Assembly: GCA_005880175.1 (NCBI GenBank)
Contig: VBJR01000097.1
Location: 3,159-23,018, forward strand
Source: Chloroflexota bacterium
GTDB lineage: Bacteria; Chloroflexota; Dormibacteria; Dormibacterales; Dormibacteraceae
Direction: 5' to 3'
Length of the DNA stretch: 19,860 nt
How positions within the stretch are numbered: the stretch's first letter is position 1; every line of letters starts with the position of its first letter. The position numbers and the translations under genes were made by a program. This document shows, in pieces, positions 10,742-17,975 of this stretch. Under the pieces are notes generated by a model. It ran no database searches. It was not told the DNA's origin and saw only the letters and a program-made list of their open reading frames with translations.

Positions 10742-11374
10742 ATGATGAATTCTGCGGACGCGGAATTGATCCGGCCAGGAGCGAGGCGAGGTGGCCGGCG
10801 TCCAGGGGACAGCGGCACCCGGGAAGCCGTGCTGGAGGCGGCCCGGCGGCAGTTCTCGCAGCTCGGGTACGACCGCACCACGATGCGATCTGTCGCGACC
10901 GAGGCCGGCGTCGACCAGAAGCTCGTCGGCTACTTCTTCGGATCCAAGCACGCCCTGTTCGTGGCGGCGACCCGGCTACCGTTCGATCCCGCCGGGTCGA
11001 TGTCCGGCGTCCTCGGCGGCGATCCGAGCGGTACGGGCAAGCGCCTGGCGCGGCTCATCGTCGGCCTGCTCGAGGACCCCGTGGCCAGCAGCCGGATCAT
11101 CGGCCTCGTCCGGGCGGCGGCGGCCGAGTCCCGGGCGGCGCGCATGGTCTGCGACCTGCTCACGCGCGAGATCTGGCGTCCGGCCGCGGCCGAGGTTCCT
11201 TCCGAGCGTCCCGCCCTGGCCGTCAGCCTGGTGGCGACGCAGGTGCTCGGCCTGGTCATGGCACGCTACGTGATCCGGGCCGAGCCGCTGGCGTCCCAGC
11301 CGCCCGAGGCCGTGGTGGACCTGATGGCGCCGCTCCTGCAGATGGTGCTGGTCAGCGGGCACACCCAGCCGTGA
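10742..11374 (+). CDS. TetR/AcrR-family transcriptional regulator
   Basis: 210 residues, normal for the family. The N-terminal DNA-binding domain is clear: REAVLEAARRQFSQLGYDRT at about 28-47, then TMRSVATEAGVDQKLVGYFF with the helix-turn-helix, and SKHALFVAAT after it. The C-terminal ligand-binding domain (about 80-205) is all-helical with no recognisable ligand signature. It probably represses its own divergon, meaning the substrate-binding lipoprotein on the other strand and the deazaflavin-dependent enzyme coupled to its 3' end by a GTGA overlap. The palindrome at 10645-10658 is the obvious operator candidate. ATG 10742 is immediately followed by a second ATG at 10745; either could be used. 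Confidence 0.93.
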   Translation: MMNSADAELIRPGARRGGRRPGDSGTREAVLEAARRQFSQLGYDRTTMRSVATEAGVDQKLVGYFFGSKHALFVAATRLPFDPAGSMSGVLGGDPSGTGKRLARLIVGLLEDPVASSRIIGLVRAAAAESRAARMVCDLLTREIWRPAAAEVPSERPALAVSLVATQVLGLVMARYVIRAEPLASQPPEAVVDLMAPLLQMVLVSGHTQP

Positions 11375-11835
11375 CGGGGCCAGCCGATCGGGGACAGGTC
11401 CCGTGGTGGGTCCCTTCCTTCAACCGCGTTGCGAGACCGCTGCTCGCGCTGGGCGTCCCCATGGGCCCCGACGTGCTGATCACGGTCCGTGGCCGGAGGT
11501 CGGGACTGCCCCGGACGACTCCGGTGACGATCTGCGAGAACGAGGGCCGGCGCGGCCTGATCGCACCGTTCGGCGAGACCAACTGGGCGCGCAACCTGCG
11601 TGCCGCCGGGACCGCCACGATCGGCATCGGCCGCAGACGCGAGCAGGTCCGGGCCGTGGAGCTCGGGCACGACCAGGCGGTCGCGTTCATTCGTGACGTC
11701 CTCGTCCCCCATGCTCGCCGCTCGCGATTCGGCCGCTGGTTCGTCCGCAACATCGACAGGATCGACATCGACCACCCCGAGGAAGCCGCCGTGGGCCGGC
11801 CGGTCTTCGAGCTCTTCCCCCTCGAACCGCACTGA
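11371..11835 (+). CDS. Nitroreductase-family deazaflavin (F420)-dependent oxidoreductase
   Basis: 154 residues, matching the small split-beta-barrel deazaflavin-dependent nitroreductase family (Ddn-like, F420H2_quin_red). Characteristic segments are LITVRGRRSGLPRTTPV near 30-46, GLIAPFGETNWARNLRAAG near 58-76 and a central IGRRREQVRAVEL strand. Members use reduced F420 to reduce quinones, nitroaromatics or other substrates; the physiological substrate here is unknown. The GTG start overlaps the TetR stop codon as GTGA, so translation is coupled to the regulator. Upstream of the conserved core is a short PWWVPSFNRVARPLLALG helix typical of membrane-associated members. It converges with the ABC operon, with 47 bp between stops. 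Confidence 0.92.
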   Translation: MTGPADRGQVPWWVPSFNRVARPLLALGVPMGPDVLITVRGRRSGLPRTTPVTICENEGRRGLIAPFGETNWARNLRAAGTATIGIGRRREQVRAVELGHDQAVAFIRDVLVPHARRSRFGRWFVRNIDRIDIDHPEEAAVGRPVFELFPLEPH

Positions 11836-11882
11836 TGGGGCCGGGACCCGGCGGCGGGCGGGACGCCGGCGCCCGAGCCGCC

Positions 11883-12461
11883 TCACGGCGCCGCGCCGCC
11901 GCAGGCGAACGTACCCGCCACCGTCTCCTCGCCGCTGCCGGCGCGGCCCGTCTCCGGGCGCAGCTGGGTGGAAGGCAGCTTGAACGACGCCTCCCGTGCC
12001 GTGACCGTGCCGTCCGCGCGGAAGTTCGACCACTGGTACAGGGTCGGGCCGTCCTGGACCAGCAGCAGCACCTGCACGTTTCGATAGGCGCGCGGGCCCG
12101 CGTACGTCTCCACGTCTATGTAGAGGTCGAGCGTGCCGCCGTCTGGCAGCAGGCGGCGGACCAGGACGTAGAAGTCGTCCAGGGCGGCGCGGCAGTACAC
12201 CGGGCCCGTCTGGTGGAACGTGCACGCGCCGCCGAACTCCGCGTCGCTGCCCGACGCGCCCGCCGGTTCCGGCTGTGGGGGGCAGAGGCTGCTCGGGAAC
12301 GGCGTCGCGCCCGAACCGCCCGGCAGTGCCTGCGGATCCAGCGGCTCGTTCGCCACCGAGCCTCCGGTCTGGAACACGCCCAGCCGGTTGGCCGTGGCGA
12401 AGCCGGCGATCCCCAGCGCCGCCACCACGACCGCCAGGAGCACGAGCGATGCGCGTCTCAC
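11883..12461 (-). CDS. Anchored extracytoplasmic protein, last gene of ABC-2 operon
   Basis: 192 residues, family not recognised. One N-terminal membrane segment (about residues 5-23, LVLLAVVVAALGIAGF) is followed by a short Gly/Pro-rich stretch and a globular part with four cysteines (SSLCPP, GGACTF, PVYCRA, FACGG) that could form disulfides outside the cell. Strand-like repeats (FYVLVRRLLPDGGTLDLYID, NVQVLLLVQDGPTLYQW) suggest a beta-rich domain. The GTG start overlaps the upstream permease stop as GTGA, so it is co-translated with the transporter. An accessory role in export, such as substrate capture or coupling, is inferred from context only. The long frame continuing upstream across the permease is not coding. 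Confidence 0.8.
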   Translation of the reverse strand: MRRASLVLLAVVVAALGIAGFATANRLGVFQTGGSVANEPLDPQALPGGSGATPFPSSLCPPQPEPAGASGSDAEFGGACTFHQTGPVYCRAALDDFYVLVRRLLPDGGTLDLYIDVETYAGPRAYRNVQVLLLVQDGPTLYQWSNFRADGTVTAREASFKLPSTQLRPETGRAGSGEETVAGTFACGGAAP

Positions 12462-13606
12462 CGCCGGTGGCCCAGCGTGCGCCCCAGCGCAAACGCGCCG
12501 AGGCCCGCGCTCACCAGCGCGCACGCCAGCAGGACGCCGACGTCGAGACCGAAGCCCTGGAGGTCGGGGTAGAACAGCGCCTGCCGCACCCCCGCGATCG
12601 CGTAGCTGGTGGGCACCAGCGCGGCCAGCGCCTGGAGCCACCCGGGCAGGAAGGCCACGGTGGTGAAGCCGCCGCCCAGGAAGAAGAGGACGATGCCGGC
12701 GTTCAGGCCCACCATCGTGACCGCGCGGCCGCCGCGCACCGCCACGCCGATCAGCTGCCCCACGCCAGCGGCCGCCACCGTGACCGCGGCGAGCAGCACG
12801 GCCAGCGCCGGCCAGTGCGCGGCCGGCGGCGCCAGCACGCCGGCCGCCGCCCCGACCCCCACCAGCGGCACGAGCACCACGGCCGTGGCCAGGACCGACG
12901 CCAGCAGCTTGCCGGCCACCACCGTCCCGCGCCGGGCCGGCGCCATCAGGAGCAGGCGGCCGGTCCCTCGCTCGAAGTCGCGCGCCGTCAGCGCGGCCGC
13001 GCTCAGGGTGGCCACGCTGATGACCACGAGGATCAGCACCGGCACCACCTGGTAGCGGAGGAAGTCCACGTTGGTCTCGCGCAGGTCGCGCTCGGCCACG
13101 GCCACGCGGTACGGGTTGGGCAGCAGCAGGCCCTGGGACGGACCGTTCAGCTCGCCGGCCAGGCCGAGCTGGGGCGCGTCCATCTCCGCCACGGAGCGTG
13201 CGACGGAGCGGCGGATGTCGTCGGACACGTCGATGTCGACGTTGTTCAGCTCCAGCACCACCTGGGCCTGCCCGGTCGCCGCCCGCTGGTCGAAGTCGGC
13301 GGGGATCACCACCACCGCCGCCACCCGCTGCTCGCGCAGCGCCGCCTCCGCGTCGCGACGGTCCATCACCGAGACCAGGTAGGCCTCGCGGTCCGCCTGG
13401 ATGAGGTGGCCCAGCCGCAGGGCGAGCTGGCCGTCGCCCTGCACGACGAGCGCGACCGGCTGCTGGCCGACCGAGATCGTGAGCACGCCGACCAGCGCCG
13501 CCATCCCCAGCGGCGGGACCACGGCGGCAAGCACGGCCCACCGCGAGCGCAGCCACACGGAGAGCTCCATGCGGGCGATGGCCCAGGCGGCCCGGGCGGC
13601 CCGCAC
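12458..13606 (-). CDS. ABC-2 type transporter permease (second of pair)
   Basis: 382 residues. It has an N-terminal membrane helix (about 24-46) and a long extracytoplasmic loop (about 47-215) containing VVQGDGQLALRLG and LELNNVDIDVSDDIRRSV. Five further helices occupy about 218-378. The cytoplasmic coupling segment RDFERGTGRLLLMAPARRG between the first two of these is the ABC-2 signature also seen in the neighbouring permease. Length and topology fit ABC2_membrane_3-type exporters such as drug or natural-product exporters. It is paralogous to the preceding gene, so the two probably form a heterodimer. Its GTG follows directly on the TAG of the first permease (no gap), and its stop overlaps the next start as GTGA. 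Confidence 0.93.
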   Translation of the reverse strand: MRAARAAWAIARMELSVWLRSRWAVLAAVVPPLGMAALVGVLTISVGQQPVALVVQGDGQLALRLGHLIQADREAYLVSVMDRRDAEAALREQRVAAVVVIPADFDQRAATGQAQVVLELNNVDIDVSDDIRRSVARSVAEMDAPQLGLAGELNGPSQGLLLPNPYRVAVAERDLRETNVDFLRYQVVPVLILVVISVATLSAAALTARDFERGTGRLLLMAPARRGTVVAGKLLASVLATAVVLVPLVGVGAAAGVLAPPAAHWPALAVLLAAVTVAAAGVGQLIGVAVRGGRAVTMVGLNAGIVLFFLGGGFTTVAFLPGWLQALAALVPTSYAIAGVRQALFYPDLQGFGLDVGVLLACALVSAGLGAFALGRTLGHRR

Positions 13607-14701
13607 CTACCCGTCCTCCCGCAGCGCGGCGGCGGCCAGCGGCACGCTGGCGGCGGCGAACGCGACCAGGATCGCCAGGTCGAGCAGGACCGGCTCGGGC
13701 GTCACCTGGAGCCCATGGAAGGCCCACTCCAGCACGCCGACCGCGTAGTAGAGCGGCGTGGCGTGGGCGATCACCCAGATCACGTCGCCGTCGAAGCGCG
13801 TCGGCTCCAGCGCGCCGCTGTCCAGGTAGAGCGGCATGGCGAGACCGAACATCAGGGGCACCACCGGGGCGGTCCGCCGCAGCACCGCCCCCAGCCAGGC
13901 GCCCACGCAGGCGAAGACCACGACGCAGGCGAGCAGCGTGCCGGCCACCGCGACCGGTGCCACCGGGCGCACCCCATAGCCGAGCACCACGGCGAGAACA
14001 GCCGCGAGCAGCGCCGCCGCCGCCACGGCGCCGGCGGCCAGCAGCTTGCCGGCGAGCAGCGCGCCCGGCCGGGCCGGAGAGACACGCAGCAGCTTCAGGG
14101 TGCGCCCCTCCCACTCGCGAGCCACCGCGATGGCGCCCAGCGCGCCCGCGATGACGAACGCGTCCAGCGCCAGCGCGCTGACCGCCAGGTACGGCACATA
14201 GCCCGTGTCGTTCACGTAGACGTCCCGCTCGCTGACCTGGGCGCGGAGCCCGGGCAGGCCGGCGTCCCGCCCGAAGAGCACGATCGCGGCCGGCAGCGCG
14301 CGCTGGACGTCGTTGGTCAGGTCCACGTCCACGTTGTCGATCACGACCTCCACCGGCACCGTGTCGCCGCGCCGGACCCGCTCGCCGAACCCGGCCGGGA
14401 TCGTGATGGAGCCGACCAGCCGGCCGGAGCCCACCTGGGCGCTCGCCTCCGCGGCGCTCATCGGGCGCAGCGCGAACGAGTGGTGGGCCTGCTCCAGGGC
14501 GCGCACGAAGCGCTGGGCGTCGGGGCTGTGGTCCTCGTCCACCAGCGCCATCGGCGCCCGGCTGCCCGTCAGCCCGAACAGGCTGACCATCGCGATGAAG
14601 CTGACCGCGGCCAGGACCGTGAGGGCCACGAACAGCCGGTCGCGGGCGAGCAGCTCGAGCTCGAGGCGCGCGGTGGCGCGGATCAGCCGGACCACGTTCA
14701 C
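13607..14701 (-). CDS. ABC-2 type transporter permease (first of pair)
   Basis: 364 residues with the same layout as its partner: a membrane helix at about 24-45, an extracytoplasmic loop with VVIDNVDVDLTNDVQRALPA, then five helices from about 185. The coupling segment AREWEGRTLKLLRVSPARPG matches the ABC-2 signature. The paired phrases NVDVDLTND here and NVDIDVSDD in the neighbour show that the loops are homologous and the genes arose by duplication. The GTG at 14701 overlaps the ATPase stop as GTGA. A longer frame reaching 15454 runs antiparallel to nothing and merely reads the ATPase gene out of frame. Probable exporter subunit, heterodimeric with the next gene. Confidence 0.93.
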   Translation of the reverse strand: MNVVRLIRATARLELELLARDRLFVALTVLAAVSFIAMVSLFGLTGSRAPMALVDEDHSPDAQRFVRALEQAHHSFALRPMSAAEASAQVGSGRLVGSITIPAGFGERVRRGDTVPVEVVIDNVDVDLTNDVQRALPAAIVLFGRDAGLPGLRAQVSERDVYVNDTGYVPYLAVSALALDAFVIAGALGAIAVAREWEGRTLKLLRVSPARPGALLAGKLLAAGAVAAAALLAAVLAVVLGYGVRPVAPVAVAGTLLACVVVFACVGAWLGAVLRRTAPVVPLMFGLAMPLYLDSGALEPTRFDGDVIWVIAHATPLYYAVGVLEWAFHGLQVTPEPVLLDLAILVAFAAASVPLAAAALREDG

Positions 14702-15606
14702 GGGAGCGTCCTGAGCACCTCGGACAGGTCCGGGGGGCGGACCCGGAACCCCGACACGGACGCCTCGTCCATCGCCCGCCGGACCAGCGCCTCCGGCTTC
14801 CCCTCGCGCTGGACGAGCAGGGTCAGGCCGGACTCGGTCAGCTCGGCGCGCGTCACCGAAGGATCGCGCAGCAGCGACTCGCGGAGCAGGAGCGCCGACG
14901 GCCGCGAGCACTCCACGTCCACGCTGCGGCCGGCGCGCGCCAGCAGGCCGGCCGGCGTGTCCTCGGCCACCACCCGGCCGGCGCGCAGGACCACGACCCG
15001 GTCGCACAGCGCCTCGGCCTCGTCCAGGTAGTTGGTGCTGATGAGGACGGTGCGGCCGCGCCGGCGCAGGCCGCGCACGTGGCCCCAGATCTGGCGCCGC
15101 GCCTCGACGTCCACGCCCAGCGTCGGCTCGTCGAGCACGAGCAGGGACGGCTCGTGCACGAGCGCCCGGGCGATCGCCAGCCGGCGGCGCATGCCCCCCG
15201 AGTACGTGGCCACCGGGTCCGACGCCCGCTCTGTGAGCCCGACCAGCTCCAGCAGCTCCGCGATCCGGTCGTCCGGGCGGCGCAGCCCGTGCAGCTCGGC
15301 GGCGAACCGAAGGTTGCGCCAGGCGCTGACCTCGTCGTACAGCGCGGTCTCCTGCGGCACCAGCCCGATCCGCCGGCGCGCCGCCAGGCCGTCGCGGCGG
15401 ACGTCGTGGCCGAACACGCGGACCTCGCCGCGCTGCGGGCGCAGCAGCCCGCACGCAACGTCCACGACGCTGGTCTTGCCGGCGCCGTTGGGCCCGACCA
15501 GGCCGACCGCCGTGCCCTCGGGCACCGTGACCCCGAAGCCGTTCAGCGCCGTGACCCGGCCCCGGCGCAGCGTCACGTCGCGCAGCTCGACGGCCGCCGG
15601 GGTCAC
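14698..15606 (-). CDS. ABC transporter ATP-binding protein (DrrA/NatA-like exporter type)
   Basis: 302 residues. Walker A is GPNGAGKT (38-45), the Q-loop lies in LVPQETALYDEVS, the signature is YSGGMRRRL, and Walker B is LLVLDEPT with Asp159-Glu160. The D-loop is LGVD. The switch segment reads STNYLDEAE, so the usual His is Asn192. Some drug-exporter ATPases of the DrrA type also lack this His (Gln there), so the protein may be active with altered kinetics. The C-terminal 70-80 residues are the extension typical of this class. It energises the two permeases encoded downstream. The GTG start overlaps the preceding stop as GTGA and its own stop overlaps the permease start the same way. Confidence 0.95.
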   Translation of the reverse strand: MTPAAVELRDVTLRRGRVTALNGFGVTVPEGTAVGLVGPNGAGKTSVVDVACGLLRPQRGEVRVFGHDVRRDGLAARRRIGLVPQETALYDEVSAWRNLRFAAELHGLRRPDDRIAELLELVGLTERASDPVATYSGGMRRRLAIARALVHEPSLLVLDEPTLGVDVEARRQIWGHVRGLRRRGRTVLISTNYLDEAEALCDRVVVLRAGRVVAEDTPAGLLARAGRSVDVECSRPSALLLRESLLRDPSVTRAELTESGLTLLVQREGKPEALVRRAMDEASVSGFRVRPPDLSEVLRTLP

Positions 15607-15968
15607 CGGCAGTCGTCCACGAGGATCATGGTGCGGCCCTCCTGAAAGACGGCCTCGCCGCGCACCACCATGGGGTCACCGCGCGTGGGCCGGCAGGCGC
15701 CGTACGGGACGTCGATCCGCAGCGCCTGGGCGTCCGAGTCGGTCGAGTCGGCCAGGTAGCCGCCCTCCGCGAAGTAGCCGCGGATGCAGCCGTGGTCGCC
15801 GGGCACGACCTGGTCCACCGGCGTGGCCGTCCACCACAGGCAGCCGCGCACGACGTGCCCGGGCGGCGGGGTCGCCACGTAGAGGACGGCGAGCCCGGCC
15901 AGCAGGACGAGACCGGTGACGGTCGCGGCGAGCACCAGCCGGTTCAGCGTGTCAGGGCACGCTCCCAC
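15603..15968 (-). CDS. Small anchored extracytoplasmic protein, first gene of ABC-2 operon
   Basis: About 121 residues, family not recognised. One hydrophobic segment (VLAATVTGLVLLAGLAVLYV, about 12-31) is followed by a small domain with four cysteines (RGCLWW, HGCIRG, YGACRP, VDDCR). The strand pattern (GHVVRGCL ... DPMVVRGEAVFQ ... TMILVDDC) recalls an OB-fold such as CcmE-like periplasmic proteins, but this is only a visual impression. The stop overlaps the ATPase start as GTGA, tying it to the exporter. The start is uncertain: GTG 15968 is used, GTG 15935 would begin directly at the membrane segment, and neither has a good ribosome site. The frame stays open to 16070, but that part reads as low-complexity sequence. 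Confidence 0.7.
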   Translation of the reverse strand: MGACPDTLNRLVLAATVTGLVLLAGLAVLYVATPPPGHVVRGCLWWTATPVDQVVPGDHGCIRGYFAEGGYLADSTDSDAQALRIDVPYGACRPTRGDPMVVRGEAVFQEGRTMILVDDCR

Positions 15969-16102
15969 TGCAGCGAGGACGGCGGCTGCTCGGCCCGCCG
16001 GGCGGGCTGCCGCCCGAGGCGCGCGGGCCGGCGCACGCGCCAAGGAACAGGACGACCTCCACGCCCTCACGGTACACGGAGGTCAGTCCGAGCAGGGACG
16101 CG

Positions 16103-16556
16103 CTCCAGGTGGGCGGCCAGCGCCCCCACCTGACGCTGACCGCGAGCGTCGAGACGCTGGCCAGGATGCCGGGCTCGAAGGCGGCCGACCTGGAGTGGGG
16201 GCAGCCGGTGAGCGGCGAGTTCCTGCGCCGTGTCGCCTGCGACTGCGAGCTGACGTGCGTCCTGGTGGACGAGGGTGGCGATCCGCTGAGCGTGGGGCGG
16301 ACGAGCCGGACGTTCACGGCGGCGCAGCGGCGGGCGCTGGCAGCGCGGGACCGCGGCTGCGTCCTGTGCGGCCGCCCGGCCGCCTGGTGCGAGTCTCACC
16401 ACCTGGTGCACTGGATCGACGGCGGCGAGACGTCGGTGGAAAAACGGGGCGCTGGTCTGCAGCCGCTGCCATCACCGGCTGCACGAAGGCGGCTACCGGC
16501 TGGCGCGCGAGCCGGACCGGACCTGGACCGCGATCCGCGACCCACTGCCACCCTGA
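16103..16556 (+). pseudogene. Truncated, frameshifted DUF222/13E12-type HNH endonuclease
   Basis: The sequence resembles the C-terminal third of the DUF222-HNH family common in actinobacteria: VGGQRPHLTLTASVETLA, WGQPVSGEFLRRVACDCEL, GRTSRTFTAAQRRALAARDR, then CVLCGRPAAWCESHHLVHW with the zinc Cys pair and HNH histidines. At the A-run 16440-16444 there is one A too many. The frame should read VENGALVCSRCHH but gives VEKRGAGL, which destroys the second zinc pair and the conserved Asn. The correct frame resumes as LVCSRCHHRLHEGGYRLARE and ends at TGA 16554-16556. The N-terminal DUF222 part is absent. The frameshift could be real decay or a homopolymer sequencing error, but the missing N-terminus argues for a dead gene. 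Its 3' part contains one arm of the 34-bp repeat. Confidence 0.85.
16476..16509 (+). repeat. 34-bp inverted repeat, arm A (in HNH remnant)
   Basis: This segment encodes the RLHEGGYRLAR stretch of the HNH gene. It is identical over 34 bases to the reverse complement of 17659-17692. It begins CGGCTGCACG and ends CTGGCGCGCG; the identity breaks at the next base on both sides. Confidence 0.95.
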
Positions 16557-16711
16557 CCTGACGATGAGGGCAGGTGTACGTGAGTATTCCCGCCGCTCAC
16601 CTGGGAGGGTTCCAGCATCCGACCCAGCGCGGTCCGCGCTCGTGATCGCAATGGAGCCCGTCGGGCCAGATCGCCTGGGCGGGCCCCATCAGCGCCGTCG
16701 CCGGGCCGCCC

Positions 16712-16936
16712 TCAGTCGGGCGGCTTCGACAGCTCCACGCCGAACTTCCGGGCGGCCCGCTCGATCCGGCGCTTCGCCTCGCGCTTGTCCTCCGCGCTGA
16801 CGTCCTCGACCTGGCTGAACCGGGCGAGGGCGTTGCGCACGTGCCGGGCGTCGGTCAGCGGTTCCTTGCGCTGCTTGGGGAAGGCGAACGCGCTGTCGGG
16901 AAGCTCGTCGCGCTTCTTCTCTGACAGGTTGGCCAT
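16712..16936 (-). CDS. Small conserved protein, DUF6582-like
   Basis: 74 residues, hydrophilic and Lys/Arg/Glu-rich, no signal peptide or membrane segment. The pattern KRDELPDSAFAFPKQRKEPL, then HVRNALARFSQV and a C-terminal basic helix (EDKREAKRRIERAARKFGVE) matches small proteins seen in many actinobacteria and some phages, annotated as DUF6582 or by similar placeholder names. Function is unknown; the C-terminal half is probably helical. GGTGGAGG lies immediately before the ATG, closer than ideal. It is the second gene after the LLM-class oxidoreductase on the same strand, with 27 nt between them, and is probably co-transcribed with it. The 155 bp downstream to the HNH remnant contain only weak inverted repeats (for example CAGGTG/CACCTG near 16572-16604). 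Confidence 0.8.
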   Translation of the reverse strand: MANLSEKKRDELPDSAFAFPKQRKEPLTDARHVRNALARFSQVEDVSAEDKREAKRRIERAARKFGVELSKPPD

Positions 16937-16963
16937 ACCTCCACCGTACGAGCGGCCACGGCC

Positions 16964-17866
16964 TCAGCGCAGGTGCGCGATGACCGGGGCCAGCGTCTCC
17001 GCCGTCTGCTCGCTGCCCGGCCGGCGGGCGAAGACCGTCCAGTAGTTCACGCCGAACCGCTCCTGGCGCTCGCGCAGCGCGTCGGCCATCTGCAGAGGCG
17101 TGCCGATCAGGAAGAACGGGGAGTCGAGCACCTGGTCCGCCGTGAAGCCGAAGCGCCGGGCCGGGTCCTCGGCCCCGCGCCGGCGCTGGTCGGTGACGAT
17201 CACGAACTGGATCAGCACGTGCAGGTCGAGCGCGTCGAAGCGCGCTCCCGCTCGCTCGCGCACCAGGGCGACCCGATCGGCCAGGCCCGCGGCCGTCATG
17301 CCGCTCGTGCTGAGCCGGACGCCGTCGCGGGAGGGGCCGCCGCCCGCGAACCCGACCACGTCCGCCTGCCGGGCGGCCACCGTCAGCAGCCGGTCGCCGT
17401 TGCCGCCGATCAGCAGCCGCGGGCGGCGCGGGGGCAGAGGATAGACGCGGTGGCCGGAGACGCGGTAGTGCGCGCCGCGGAACGTCAGCTCCTCGCCGTC
17501 CAGCAGCCGCCGGATGACCTCGACGGACTCGGCCAGGCGGCTGACGCGGGTCGAGGCGGGGTCGTACGGGAGCCCGACCTGGTCGTACTCCCGCCTGTTG
17601 TAGCCGGCGCCGAGGCCGAGCTCGAAACGGCCGTCGGTGAGCAGCGCGACGGTGGCCGCGCGCGCCAGCCGGTAGCCGCCTTCGTGCAGCCGTTCGGTCA
17701 CGTCGGCCGCGCTGCAGAGCGCGGTCAGGGGCGGCAGGCACTCGTCGAGGTGGTCGGCGACCTGGAGGACGTCGAACCCGGCGGCCTCGGCCCGCCGGGC
17801 CAACTCCTGCCATTCCCGGCGGGACGCGGTCGTGCTCGCTGATAGGCCGAAGCGAAGGGGACGCAC
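16964..17866 (-). CDS. LLM-class (F420-type) oxidoreductase, MSMEG_2516-like, with internal replacement
   Basis: 300 residues of the luciferase-like TIM-barrel fold. Family landmarks are RPLRFGLSASTTASRREWQE at the start, ARRAEAAGFDVLQVADHLDE, the glycine-rich DGRFELGLGAGYNRREYDQ, RPRLLIGGNGDRLLTVAARQ and a C-terminal GTPLQMADALRERQERFGVN. Members of the MSMEG_2516-type subfamily are thought to use F420. Between TERL (about 55-58) and LARAATVALL, relatives have roughly 16 residues of the kind RVG..V..NDFRHPV. Here there are only six, HEGGYR, encoded by DNA identical to the HNH remnant. One barrel strand and loop near the active site are therefore probably altered, and activity is doubtful. 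The GTG start at 17866 is the last one before conserved sequence; the longer frame to 18058 enters the divergent kinase gene. Confidence 0.88.
   Translation of the reverse strand: MRPLRFGLSASTTASRREWQELARRAEAAGFDVLQVADHLDECLPPLTALCSAADVTERLHEGGYRLARAATVALLTDGRFELGLGAGYNRREYDQVGLPYDPASTRVSRLAESVEVIRRLLDGEELTFRGAHYRVSGHRVYPLPPRRPRLLIGGNGDRLLTVAARQADVVGFAGGGPSRDGVRLSTSGMTAAGLADRVALVRERAGARFDALDLHVLIQFVIVTDQRRRGAEDPARRFGFTADQVLDSPFFLIGTPLQMADALRERQERFGVNYWTVFARRPGSEQTAETLAPVIAHLR
17659..17692 (-). repeat. 34-bp inverted repeat, arm B (inside LLM oxidoreductase)
   Basis: The reverse complement is identical to 16476-16509, in the opposite orientation and about 1.15 kb away. It encodes RLHEGGYRLAR in the oxidoreductase frame, the same frame as in the HNH gene. 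It replaces sequence conserved in the oxidoreductase family. Confidence 0.95.
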
Positions 17867-17950
17867 GCCGCGAGCGTACGCGGGCCCCGGCGGCCGGATG
17901 TCTTGCGGAATCTCTGAGCGGAACGGGCAGCGAGCGCGGGGGCCGGCGGT

Positions 17951-17956
17951 GATAAT
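17951..17956 (+). promoter_or_regulatory. Candidate -10 box for the pseudokinase gene
   Basis: GATAAT (five of six to the sigma-70-type consensus) lies 19 nt before the GTG at 17976, in the 109-bp divergent region. No -35 hexamer is evident 16-18 bp upstream. A start near 17963 would leave a leader of about 13 nt containing GGGGTAGG as a possible ribosome site. Confidence 0.4.
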
Positions 17957-17975
17957 GGGTGCGGGGTAGGCGAAC

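Noticed and set aside
11883..14114. 743-residue minus-strand frame ending with the anchored protein
   Set aside because: The N-terminal 550 residues are an out-of-frame reading of the two permeases. The real start is GTG 12461 overlapping the permease stop.
12275..15031. 918-codon plus-strand open frame opposite the ABC operon
   Set aside because: It runs antisense across two permeases and the ATPase with their motifs intact. Low-complexity Arg/His/Gln/Gly composition and no recognisable domain.
16572..16604. Hairpin CAGGTG/CACCTG with nested GTGAG/CTCAC after the HNH remnant
   Set aside because: Only 5-6 bp stems with alternative pairings and no T-tract. Not strong enough to call a terminator or an RNA gene.
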